A stretch of DNA of 16,913 bases from an uncultured Phascolarctobacterium sp. (GTDB lineage: Bacteria > Bacillota > Negativicutes > Acidaminococcales > Acidaminococcaceae): the NCBI GenBank assembly GCA_905207485.1, contig CAJLLL010000042.1, positions 1-16,913 on the forward strand, given 5' to 3'. The notes under the pieces were generated by a model. That model ran no database searches. It saw only the letters and a program-made list of their open reading frames with translations, and had not been told where the DNA came from. Positions 1 to 7,221 of this stretch are shown piece after piece; position 1 is the stretch's first letter; every line of letters begins with the position of its first letter. The translations under genes and the position numbers were made by a program.

Positions 1-60
1 AAAATCGTACTTTTTTACTGTAAGCCGATAAGGCAATGTGACGCGTTGCACTACTTTGGC

Positions 61-96
61 ACTAAAAAATAAGGGCTCAACCAAAGGTTGAGCCCT
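61..96 (-). terminator. Rho-independent terminator of the purine permease gene
   Basis: Positions 72-82 and 86-96 form a perfect 11-bp stem (GGGCTCAACC core) with a 3-nt loop. Read on the minus strand, the hairpin is followed by TTATTTTTTAG, a good U-tract. It lies about 30 nt past the permease stop codon. The plus-strand side lacks an immediate U-run, so it mainly serves the minus strand. Confidence 0.88.
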
Positions 97-124
97 ATTC
101 TAACAAGATTTTTTATTTTGCTGT

Positions 125-1495
125 TTACACAAAAATATATTTTAAAATAAACAGTATTGCCAATATATACATAATGCCGCTAATTTTTTGACGTTCTTCG
201 CTGCCCATTACCATATTAATGAAAACATAGGAAATAACGCCAAGAGAAATGCCTTCGGAAATGGAATACATAAACGGCATAGCAATAATAGCTACAAAAG
301 CAGGCACAGCTTCGGAGATATTGTTAAAATCAATATTCAGTACTGTACCAAGCATTAAAAAGCCGACTATAATCAGCGCAGGTGCTGTAGCAAATGCCGG
401 TATTGCCAGAAAGATAGGCGCAAACAGCAGGGAAAGCAGGAACAAACCTGCAACGGTAACCGCCGTTAAACCGGTACGTCCGCCAGCCATTACGCCGGAA
501 GAACTCTCTACAAAAGTAGTTACGGTAGAAGTACCGAGCATGGCACCTGCAATGGTTGCTGTGCTGTCTGCCAGCAGCGCGCCTTTAATATGCGGCAGTT
601 TGCCGTCTTTATCCAGCATATTCGCTTTAGATGCAACACCAATTAACGTACCGAGCGTATCGAACAAATCTACAAACATAAAAGAAAGCATTACGGTAAC
701 AAAATTAAATGTTAAAATGCCGGTAAAGTCCATCTGCATTACGGTAGGCATAATGCTCGGAACATAAAGCCCTTTGGAAAAATCCGGGAAAGCCGAAAAC
801 ATGCCAAGTTCCGGATTCGGCACATATAAGCCAACAACTTCTGCCAGCATGCCGATAATCCACGTACCCAAAATACCGATTAAAATACCGCCGCGGACAT
901 TTTTAGCCATTAAAATTGCCGTCAGCAGCACGCCGATTAAAGCAATAATAGCACCCATACCGGTAGAAAAAATTTCGCCGCTTGCAATAGCAGCTTTAAA
1001 CGGATAAATTTTTACCAAAGTTACGCTGTCTACAACAATGTGTGCGTTTTGCAGGCCGATAAAAGCAATAAAAAGGCCAATGCCGCCTGTTACGCCGAAT
1101 TTAAGCGCCGCCGGTATGGAATTAAAAATTGCTTCGCGCACCGGTGTAAGAGATAACAGCAAAAAGATAATGCCTTCAATAAATACAGCCGCCAAAGCAA
1201 CCTGCCACGAATAGCCCATTTGCCCAACTACTGTATAAGCAAAAAACGCGTTAAGCCCCATGCCCGGAGCCAGCGCAAACGGATAATTGGCAAAAGCTGC
1301 CATTAAAAGCGTACCAATGCAGCTTGAAATAGCAGTAGCAGTAAAAATAGCTCCTGCATCCATGCCCGTTGCAGACAAAATGGCAGGGTTAACTGCAAGA
1401 ATGTACGCCATTGTCATAAAGGTAGTTAAGCCTGCCAGCATCTCAGTGCGGGCATTAGTGCCGTTTTCCTTCAGTTTGAACAGATTTTCCAGCAA
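125..1495 (-). CDS. NCS2-family purine (guanine/hypoxanthine/adenine) permease, AzgA/PbuG type
   Basis: A polytopic inner-membrane proton symporter that imports purine bases for salvage. The AzgA/PbuG signature regions are all visible: an N-terminal LFKLKENGTNARTE followed by TTFMTMAYILAVNP, the PGMGLNAFFAYTVV segment, FVDLFDTLGTLIGVA, and the STVTTFVESSSGVMAGGRTGLTAV block, which carries substrate and proton-coupling residues in the family. Length (456 residues from this start) is typical, with about 12 to 14 hydrophobic segments throughout. I place the start at the TTG at 1495 because it gives MLENLFKLKENGTN, the usual family N-terminus, and sits about 11 nt from an AAAGG. An in-frame TTG at 1504 lies almost on top of that ribosome site. 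The gene is monocistronic between its own promoter and terminator. Which purine it prefers cannot be read from sequence alone. Confidence 0.93.
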   Translation of the reverse strand: MLENLFKLKENGTNARTEMLAGLTTFMTMAYILAVNPAILSATGMDAGAIFTATAISSCIGTLLMAAFANYPFALAPGMGLNAFFAYTVVGQMGYSWQVALAAVFIEGIIFLLLSLTPVREAIFNSIPAALKFGVTGGIGLFIAFIGLQNAHIVVDSVTLVKIYPFKAAIASGEIFSTGMGAIIALIGVLLTAILMAKNVRGGILIGILGTWIIGMLAEVVGLYVPNPELGMFSAFPDFSKGLYVPSIMPTVMQMDFTGILTFNFVTVMLSFMFVDLFDTLGTLIGVASKANMLDKDGKLPHIKGALLADSTATIAGAMLGTSTVTTFVESSSGVMAGGRTGLTAVTVAGLFLLSLLFAPIFLAIPAFATAPALIIVGFLMLGTVLNIDFNNISEAVPAFVAIIAMPFMYSISEGISLGVISYVFINMVMGSEERQKISGIMYILAILFILKYIFV

Positions 1496-1522
1496 AAATA
1501 TCAACGCCTTTCAAAAATAATC

Positions 1523-1542
1523 AGCCGCTTAAAAAAGCGGCT
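1523..1542 (-). terminator. Hairpin between hydG and the permease (hydG terminator and/or permease leader hairpin)
   Basis: An 8-bp perfect stem (AGCCGCTT / AAGCGGCT, 1523-1530 with 1535-1542) and a 4-nt loop, followed on the minus strand by GATTATTTTTG, an imperfect U-tract. It lies 55 nt past the hydG stop, so it can end the hydG transcript. It also lies downstream of the predicted permease promoter, and thus inside the permease 5' leader. Confidence 0.6.
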
Positions 1543-1562
1543 TAAATAAAAAACATATATAA

Positions 1563-1591
1563 ATTTTATTGCATGTGCTTTAAATTGTCAA
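1563..1591 (-). promoter_or_regulatory. Sigma-A type promoter of the purine permease
   Basis: On the minus strand a perfect -35 TTGACA (1586-1591), a 17-nt spacer and -10 TAAAAT (1563-1568). The start of transcription would fall near 1556, giving a leader of about 60 nt that contains the hairpin at 1523-1542. The leader is too short for, and does not resemble, a purine riboswitch. Confidence 0.72.
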
Positions 1592-1596
1592 TCTTT

Positions 1597-3012
1597 TTAA
1601 ATTCTGAAATCGCGTTCTCCCTGTTCTATGTCTTTTAAATGTTTTTCAACAAGCGCGCGTACTTTTTCGTTAGGAATATTGAATATTTCTTTGGCAATAA
1701 GTTTATCGCCTAATTCTTTAACATGCGGCGATGCATAATCGACAAGATACTCTTTTAAAGTCATCAGCGCATTGGGGTGGCAGCAGTTTTGAATCTGACC
1801 GCTCTTACAAAGGCTCATAAAGCGGTCGCCGGTGCGCCCGGCACGGTAGCAGGCTGTACAGAAGCTCGGAATATAGCCCATTTCCATCAGCCAGCCGACA
1901 ACTTCATCCAGTGTGCGGTTATCGCTGATATCAAACTGTGCAGAATCATTTTCTTTCTGCGGTTCGGCATAGCCGCCTACGCTGGTACGTGAACCGCCGC
2001 TGATTTGCGAAATGCCGAGGTGCAGCACTCTTTCGCGCGCACGCTGGCTTTCACGGGTCGATACAATCATGCCGGTATATGGCACGCTGATGCGGATGCA
2101 GGCAACAAGTTTTTCAAAAATATCGTCGCTGATACCGTTATCAAAAGTACTCGGGTCAATATCATCCGCCGGGCAGATGCGCGGAACGCTGATGGTATGC
2201 GGTCCTACGCCATGCACAGCTTCCAAATGTTCAGCATGCATCAAAAGCCCTGCAAATTCATAACGGTACAGTTCCAAGCCAAAAAGCACGCCCAGGCCAA
2301 CATCGTCTATGCCGCCTTCCATAGCGCGGTCCATTGCTTCCGTATGGTAGGCATAATTGCTCTTAGGTCCAAACGGATGCAGTTTTTCGTAACTTTCTTT
2401 ATGGTAGGTTTCCTGAAACAGAATGTATGTGCCGATACCGGCTTCTTTTAATTTACGGTAATTTTCAACCGTAGTTGCAGCAATATTAACATTCACCCTG
2501 CGGATAGCGCCATTTTTATGCTTGATGCTGTAAATGGTTTTGATAGATTCCAAAATATATTCAATAGGATTGTTAACAGGGTCTTCACCGGCTTCAAGTG
2601 CCAGGCGTTTATGCCCCATATCCTGCAAGGCTATAACTTCTTTGCGGATTTCATCCTGCGTAAGTTTTTTACGGGCAATATGCTTGTTCACGCTGTGATA
2701 AGGACAGTACACGCAGCCGTTAATGCAGTAGTTGGAAAGATACAGCGGCGCAAACATTACAATGCGGTTGCCGTAAAAATCTTTTTTTATTTGTTCCGCC
2801 AGAGCATAAATTTCTTTATTTTTATCTTCCAGCTCACAATCCAACAGCACTGCTGCTTCACGGTGGCTTAAACCTTTGCGCAGTTTGGCCTTTTCAATAA
2901 TTTCCGAAATCAGCGCGGCGTTGTTTTTATTTGCCGCAGCATATTCCAGCGTTGCCATAATCTCGTTATGGTCGATAAATTCCTCTGCTTTCATTGATTT
3001 TACATCATACAT
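1597..3012 (-). CDS. hydG: [FeFe]-hydrogenase H-cluster maturase, radical SAM tyrosine lyase HydG
   Basis: HydG cleaves tyrosine to p-cresol and dehydroglycine and turns the latter into CO and cyanide, which it delivers as an Fe(CO)2(CN) synthon for the hydrogenase H-cluster. The protein is 471 residues, the usual HydG length. The radical-SAM CX3CX2C motif is at C96, C100 and C103 (NYCINGCVYC) and binds the SAM [4Fe-4S] cluster. The C-terminal CX2CX22C motif that separates HydG from ThiH and binds the second cluster is at C385, C388 and C411 (FCTACYRAGRTGDRF). Two further cysteines, C402 and C410, lie inside this region. The ATG at 3012 follows an AAGGAGG. It is the last gene of a four-gene operon; the TM1266-family gene directly upstream is a known neighbour of hydrogenase maturation genes. 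hydE, hydF and the hydrogenase itself are not in this window. Confidence 0.97.
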   Translation of the reverse strand: MYDVKSMKAEEFIDHNEIMATLEYAAANKNNAALISEIIEKAKLRKGLSHREAAVLLDCELEDKNKEIYALAEQIKKDFYGNRIVMFAPLYLSNYCINGCVYCPYHSVNKHIARKKLTQDEIRKEVIALQDMGHKRLALEAGEDPVNNPIEYILESIKTIYSIKHKNGAIRRVNVNIAATTVENYRKLKEAGIGTYILFQETYHKESYEKLHPFGPKSNYAYHTEAMDRAMEGGIDDVGLGVLFGLELYRYEFAGLLMHAEHLEAVHGVGPHTISVPRICPADDIDPSTFDNGISDDIFEKLVACIRISVPYTGMIVSTRESQRARERVLHLGISQISGGSRTSVGGYAEPQKENDSAQFDISDNRTLDEVVGWLMEMGYIPSFCTACYRAGRTGDRFMSLCKSGQIQNCCHPNALMTLKEYLVDYASPHVKELGDKLIAKEIFNIPNEKVRALVEKHLKDIEQGERDFRI

Positions 3013-3089
3013 TTGTTGTTCCTCCTTAAGGTCAGGGCGAACCTTCCCCGTCAGTATTTCTCCTATATAAAGCCCAAAGGCAGTAAGGA

Positions 3090-3341
3090 CTAAGCCTGTG
3101 TTTTGGCATACAATGCCTTGGCGGTAATGCCCGGCAGCATGCCGATTTTACCGGAAAGCGCACTGATAACATCTTGCGGCGCATCCAGCACAATGCTGAT
3201 AATATGCAGATTTTTTTCGCGGTAGGGCAATCCCATGCGGCCGATAATATAACTGCCATATTGGTGCAGCATTGCGTTTAAAGCCTCAACAGAAGCAGTA
3301 TTTTCTACAATAATGCCTAATAGTACAACTCTTGTTTCCAT
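3090..3341 (-). CDS. TM1266-family putative regulator of the iron-only hydrogenase system
   Basis: An 83-residue protein matching the TM1266 family: METRVVLLGIIVEN, then a YIIGRMGLPYREKNLHIISIVLDA segment, then a C-terminal GKIGMLPGITAKAL. The family adopts a ferredoxin-like (ACT/NikR C-terminal-like) fold and is often encoded next to hydE, hydF or hydG, which is why it is annotated as a putative hydrogenase-system regulator; its biochemical role is not settled. The ATG at 3341 follows AAAGGAG with 7-nt spacing. It lies 77 nt upstream of hydG and 12 nt downstream of the ECF-S-like gene, so co-transcription is very likely. No DNA-binding helix-turn-helix is visible, so direct action as a transcription factor is unproven. 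Confidence 0.9.
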   Translation of the reverse strand: METRVVLLGIIVENTASVEALNAMLHQYGSYIIGRMGLPYREKNLHIISIVLDAPQDVISALSGKIGMLPGITAKALYAKTQA

Positions 3342-3353
3342 AACAACGCTCCT

Positions 3354-3839
3354 TTACCTTGGCGTGCGTTTAACAAGCAGGCGTGCCAGTAAAATCCCGC
3401 AAATACCTGTCACCATTTGCGGCCAGCCCATCATAAAACCAATAGCAAATACCATTTTCTCCGGCAGTTCCAAAACTTTTAACAGCACCAGGCTGCTTGT
3501 AAACATGCAGATTGTTTTGGCAAGTGGTGCTAAAAATAAGCCTTTGCTCCAAACCCAATGGCAAATTAAAACAAACACAGCATTGCCGCCGATAACAACC
3601 GGTATTAAAAGAGGTATGGGCAGCTGCCCCTGCAAATAAGCGAAAAACGGCAGCAGCACAACAGATGCAAGCGCCGGCTTTAAGCCTGCAAGCCTTACAG
3701 TAACGGCAAGCATCATATTAACAAGAGTGCCGATAAAAAACATGCTTACAAGCGGCGGCAGCGGTATGACAAGCCGCAGCGACTGCAGCACCACGGTAAG
3801 CGCAATGAGCATTGCCCCGCGCACTAAATTTCTATCCAT
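3354..3839 (-). CDS. Small integral membrane protein resembling an ECF-transporter S component
   Basis: A 161-residue, very hydrophobic protein with about five to six membrane segments, roughly residues 7-27, 33-52, 57-72, 75-98, 106-122 and 130-154, and a basic C-terminus (LLVKRTPR). Size, helix count and the short IGGN element in PVVIGGNAVFVL resemble substrate-binding S components of energy-coupling-factor importers; this is inference from general resemblance, and I cannot name a substrate. No EcfA or EcfT gene is present, but S components commonly share an ECF module encoded elsewhere. The ATG at 3839 lies 9 nt after an AAGG that overlaps the end of the preceding gene, with 6 nt between the two genes, so translation is likely coupled. 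Its place between the aminotransferase-like gene and the HydG pair suggests a linked role, still unknown. Confidence 0.82.
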   Translation of the reverse strand: MDRNLVRGAMLIALTVVLQSLRLVIPLPPLVSMFFIGTLVNMMLAVTVRLAGLKPALASVVLLPFFAYLQGQLPIPLLIPVVIGGNAVFVLICHWVWSKGLFLAPLAKTICMFTSSLVLLKVLELPEKMVFAIGFMMGWPQMVTGICGILLARLLVKRTPR

Positions 3840-3845
3840 TTTTCA

Positions 3846-4712
3846 TTACCTTGCCGGGCATTCACGGTCAACAAAGTTTTTATAAGCTGCTAAAATCTGC
3901 GGTACAACTTTGCCGACTTCGCCGTTATTCAACAGTTTGCGGTCAATTTTGGTTACGGGAATAATTTCACAGCGCGGGCCGCAGATAAATGCTTCTTCTG
4001 CTTTCATGGCAAAGTCAAGGTCAAATGCTTTTTCTACAACCGGCATGCCTAAATCGGCTGCAATGCGTTCTTTAATTAATTTACGGGTAATATTTTTATG
4101 GATGTTTTCGTTTTCGGGCGCAGTCCACAAAACTTCATCTTTTACAAGCATAAAACTGCTTTCTGTCGTCTCCGTTATTTTGCCGTCGCGCACAAAAAGT
4201 GCGTCAAAAGCACCGCTGATAGCAGCTTTCTGGCGTGCCATAACTTCCGGCAGGCGGTTCAGCGTATTAACATCGCAATGCTGCCAGCGCAAATCTTTTT
4301 CGGTTAAAAGTTTTACGCCCTTGTGCTGTAATTCAGTAAGTATGCTGCGGTCAGTGAAAACAGGCTGCATTACAAGCTGCGGAATGGACATTTCCGGAAA
4401 AGCAAGGCTGAACGGAGCGCTGCCGCGTGTAACCTGTGTATAAATTTCACCATTTTCCATACCTGTTGCTTTAATCAGCGCTTCGTGGAACTCAACCAAT
4501 TCTTCTACCATATAAACTGCCGGTATTTTAAGGCGTGTTACCGAAGTAAACAAATTTTCCATATGCGGAATCATGCCGAAGACTTTGCCGTTATATACAG
4601 GCACAATTTCAAAAACGCCATCGCCGAACTGATGCCCGCGGTCATTATAATCAATCACAGCTTCTTTGCTGCTCATAATTTCACCGTTAATCAAAATTAA
4701 ATCTGTATTCAT
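3846..4712 (-). CDS. Class-IV aminotransferase fold protein (D-amino acid aminotransferase-like) lacking the PLP lysine
   Basis: A full-length 288-residue member of the fold-type IV family (D-amino acid aminotransferase, branched-chain aminotransferase, aminodeoxychorismate lyase). It aligns throughout with bacterial D-amino acid aminotransferase (Dat): DRGHQFGDGVFEIVPVYNG (residues 24-42), TRGSAPFSLAFP (95-106), DLRWQHCDVNTLNRL (140-154) and CEIIPVTKID (248-257). Key positions have changed. The PLP-binding lysine of Dat (DIKSLN) is Asn149 here. The phosphate-binding arginine of Dat (HxxR after the GDG motif) is Asn53. The Arg/His pair that grips the D-amino acid carboxylate is Phe101/Leu103. 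The conserved Glu of the TEG motif remains (Glu181), but the Gly is lost. It may therefore be a pseudoenzyme or have another activity; ordinary transamination looks unlikely. Good RBS (CGGAGG) before the ATG at 4712. First gene of the hydG operon. Confidence 0.92.
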   Translation of the reverse strand: MNTDLILINGEIMSSKEAVIDYNDRGHQFGDGVFEIVPVYNGKVFGMIPHMENLFTSVTRLKIPAVYMVEELVEFHEALIKATGMENGEIYTQVTRGSAPFSLAFPEMSIPQLVMQPVFTDRSILTELQHKGVKLLTEKDLRWQHCDVNTLNRLPEVMARQKAAISGAFDALFVRDGKITETTESSFMLVKDEVLWTAPENENIHKNITRKLIKERIAADLGMPVVEKAFDLDFAMKAEEAFICGPRCEIIPVTKIDRKLLNNGEVGKVVPQILAAYKNFVDRECPAR

Positions 4713-4758
4713 TAGTCAGCCTCCGTATTTGTTGAGATGAATTTTCAAAATATATTTC

Positions 4759-4788
4759 TTGTTAAAAAGCATTATGCCATTGTATAAT
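4759..4788 (+). promoter_or_regulatory. Predicted promoter of the cation:proton antiporter gene
   Basis: Plus strand -35 TTGTTA (4759-4764), an 18-nt spacer and a perfect -10 TATAAT (4783-4788), giving a start near 4795 and a leader of about 100 nt. The -35 is imperfect and the spacer one longer than optimal, so this is a moderate prediction. Confidence 0.5.
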
Positions 4789-4832
4789 ATTTATGCGGCT
4801 GTCCTGCCGCACACAAACATTAAACCTATTAT

Positions 4833-4861
4833 ATTATACATCATTTTGTTTTATTTGTCGC
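4833..4861 (-). promoter_or_regulatory. Predicted promoter of the aminotransferase-like/hydG operon
   Basis: Minus strand -35 GCGACA (4856-4861), a 17-nt spacer and a perfect -10 TATAAT (4833-4838). The start would be near 4826 and the leader about 115 nt. It fires toward the antiporter promoter, so the two transcripts would share about 30 bp at their 5' ends. Confidence 0.5.
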
Positions 4862-4894
4862 TTATCTTATTAATACAGTAAGGAGGAACTTCTG

Positions 4895-7210
4895 ATGGCA
4901 CATTTACCACCAATTGTTTCCGACCTCGCTATGATTTTGCTTGTAGCTGGCATTACTACCATTCTTTTTAAAAAGCTCAATCAACCGCTGGTTCTCGGAT
5001 ACATAGTTGCCGGTTTCATTACCGGCCCGCATTTTTCTTTTTTTCCAACAGTAACTGATTTTGGCAATATCCATACCTGGTCAGAAATTGGCATTATCTT
5101 TTTAATGTTCTCGCTGGGGCTGGAATTTAGTTTTAACAAACTTAAACAGGTTGGCAGCACTGCATTTATTGCCACTATCGTTGAAATAGCCGGGCTTTTA
5201 TCCATCGGTTACGGAACCGGCATGCTGATGGGCTGGAGCCATATGAACAGCCTGTTTTTAGGCGGCATGCTTTCCATGTCATCAACGACAATTATCATTA
5301 AAGCCTTTGAAGATTTGAAACTGAAAGGCAAACGCTTTACCGAAATGGTATTCGGCATTTTAATCGTTGAAGATATAGCAGGCATTATAATGATGGTACT
5401 GCTTTCCACCATGGCAGCTTCCGCCGGCATTTCCGGCACGGAACTTTTAACAAGCGTTATGCGGCTGCTGTTCTTTTTGGTGCTGTGGTTTGTACTCGGC
5501 ATTTATCTGGTGCCAACTTTTTACAAACGCTCACTTAATTTAATGAACAACGAAACCATGCTCGTTACTTCTATCGGTTTATGCCTCGGCATGGTAGTGC
5601 TTGCAACACACCTCGGCTTTTCAGCAGCGCTTGGTGCATTTATAATGGGTTCGCTTATTGCCGAAGCTCCGAATTCAGAAAAAATCGAGCATTTATTTAC
5701 GCCGGTTAAAGATATTTTCGGCGCAGTATTTTTCGTTTCTGTAGGCATGCTGGTTGACCCGGCGCTGCTTTTGGAATACTGGCTGCCGATTATTATCCTG
5801 ATTTTTGTTACCATTACAGGTAAACTTATTTTTTCTGCCGGCGGCGTACTGCTCAGCGGGCAAAGCCTGCAAACTTCTATTTTGTGCGGCTTCAGCCTTG
5901 CGCAGATTGGTGAATTTTCCTTTATTATCGCATCCCTCGGCATGAGCCTTGGCGTTATCAGTGAATTCATCTATCCGATTATCGTTGCCGTATCGGTTAT
6001 GACAACTTTTACAACACCGTTCTGTATTATGGCGGCAGACCCTGCATACCGCATTATCCGCCGAGCACTGCCTGCGCGTGTTAATGACTGGCTTGACCGT
6101 TATACCGAAAAAAATATCAGCACCGGCACCAATGATGATTGGAGCAACTTTTTAAAAGAATATTTTACGCGCATGCTGATTTTCACCACCCTGCTGACAG
6201 CAATAGCCCTGTTTGCAGATTACTACTTAAGCAGTTACCTGCATAATAACTTAAAGCTGCCTTACGCCGATATTATTACTGCAGCACTGACATTTATCAT
6301 AATGGCGCCGCTGCTGCGTGCCGTACTTGTTAACCGCACCAGCCATCCCGAACTGTTTTCTGTTTTATGGTTCCAAAAACGCAGCAATCATATACCGCTG
6401 ATAGTTTTTATTCTGCTTAAAGTAATCGTTGCCGCAGGTTTTATTTACTTTGTTTTTGCTGAAATTTTAGGTTTAGCAGAAATTTTTGCCGCTGCCGCAA
6501 CGCTTGTTACCGCATATTTTATTTCTTCTTCCGATTGGCTGATGGGCGAATATCTGCGTATGGAATCACGCTTTTTGGTAAATTTAAACGAACGCCACAT
6601 GCGCAAGCACCGTGAATCATTAGAAGAAACAGGACAACACCATCCTTACAGCTGGTTTGATGAAGATTTGCAGTTAGCGCATTATAAGGTCGAAGAAGAT
6701 TCCATTACCATTGGCAAAACGCTGTTAGACCTGGCACTGCGCGAATCGTATGGCTGTAATGTTTTACAGGCAGCCACGGCAAAACAAATTTACGATATGC
6801 CGGGAGCCAGCTTCACCATCAGCGCAGGCGCAACGCTGCTTGTTATCGGTACCAAAGCGCATTTTAAATTGTTTAACGCTGCCATTGCCAACAAAAATCT
6901 CGGCTTAACAATAACCGATTCACCCATAAGCATGCGTAAATTTATGCTTATTAACGAAGCAGAAGGGCGCAGCGATATTGCTTTTATGCCGTGCGCCATC
7001 AGCATCGACAAACATTCGCCGCTGCTTGGGAAATCCATAAAATCCACAAACATACGCAATAAATGGCATTGCCTTGTTATAGGCCTGGAACGCGGCAGCT
7101 ACACCATTGTAAACCCAAACATTTCGCTGGTATTCGAAAAAGGAGACCTGCTTTGGGTACTTGGTAAACAAAAAATGATTAACCAGCTTGTACGCGATGA
7201 AATTTTGTAG
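4895..7210 (+). CDS. CPA2-family cation (K+/Na+):proton antiporter with tandem RCK_C (TrkA-C) domains
   Basis: A 771-residue membrane antiporter. Residues about 8-380 form the Na_H_Exchanger core of the CPA2 (KefB/KefC-like) family, with PLVLGYIVAGFITGP (31-45), GIIFLMFSLGLEF (66-78), SSTTIIIKAFEDL (129-141), the core acidic motif LIVEDIAG (156-163) and SLAQIGEFSFI (334-344). A second hydrophobic block, about residues 425-545, adds three to four helices not present in KefB/KefC. The cytosolic tail has two RCK_C-like modules, about 592-660 and 697-765, the second ending in LVFEKGDLLWVLGK. No Rossmann-type RCK_N domain (GxGxxG) is seen, so NAD(H) gating of the Kef kind is unlikely; RCK_C domains elsewhere bind small ligands such as cyclic dinucleotides. 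Likely role: K+ or Na+ efflux for pH or osmotic balance. RBS AGGAGG 9 nt before the ATG. It is the only plus-strand gene here and appears monocistronic. Confidence 0.92.
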   Translation: MAHLPPIVSDLAMILLVAGITTILFKKLNQPLVLGYIVAGFITGPHFSFFPTVTDFGNIHTWSEIGIIFLMFSLGLEFSFNKLKQVGSTAFIATIVEIAGLLSIGYGTGMLMGWSHMNSLFLGGMLSMSSTTIIIKAFEDLKLKGKRFTEMVFGILIVEDIAGIIMMVLLSTMAASAGISGTELLTSVMRLLFFLVLWFVLGIYLVPTFYKRSLNLMNNETMLVTSIGLCLGMVVLATHLGFSAALGAFIMGSLIAEAPNSEKIEHLFTPVKDIFGAVFFVSVGMLVDPALLLEYWLPIIILIFVTITGKLIFSAGGVLLSGQSLQTSILCGFSLAQIGEFSFIIASLGMSLGVISEFIYPIIVAVSVMTTFTTPFCIMAADPAYRIIRRALPARVNDWLDRYTEKNISTGTNDDWSNFLKEYFTRMLIFTTLLTAIALFADYYLSSYLHNNLKLPYADIITAALTFIIMAPLLRAVLVNRTSHPELFSVLWFQKRSNHIPLIVFILLKVIVAAGFIYFVFAEILGLAEIFAAAATLVTAYFISSSDWLMGEYLRMESRFLVNLNERHMRKHRESLEETGQHHPYSWFDEDLQLAHYKVEEDSITIGKTLLDLALRESYGCNVLQAATAKQIYDMPGASFTISAGATLLVIGTKAHFKLFNAAIANKNLGLTITDSPISMRKFMLINEAEGRSDIAFMPCAISIDKHSPLLGKSIKSTNIRNKWHCLVIGLERGSYTIVNPNISLVFEKGDLLWVLGKQKMINQLVRDEIL

Positions 7211-7221
7211 AATATAAAAAT

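Noticed and set aside
1495..1591. Purine riboswitch in the permease leader
   Set aside because: The leader is about 60 nt and lacks the three-way junction core; only a simple hairpin is present.
2005..2451. Plus-strand open frame of 148 codons opposite hydG
   Set aside because: It lies wholly antisense to a clear hydG frame, has no ribosome site or family motif, and arises from the codon bias of the minus-strand gene. The same holds for the other long plus-strand frames over minus-strand genes.
3013..3089. Regulatory RNA structure in the 77-nt gap before hydG
   Set aside because: Only a weak 5-bp pairing (AAGGT/ACCTT) that overlaps the ribosome site was seen; not enough to claim an element.
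3032..3259. Minus-strand 75-codon frame that runs from within the TM1266 gene toward hydG
   Set aside because: It is another frame of the TM1266-family gene with a Cys/Arg-rich low-complexity product and no good ribosome site; the TM1266 frame matches its family from start to stop.
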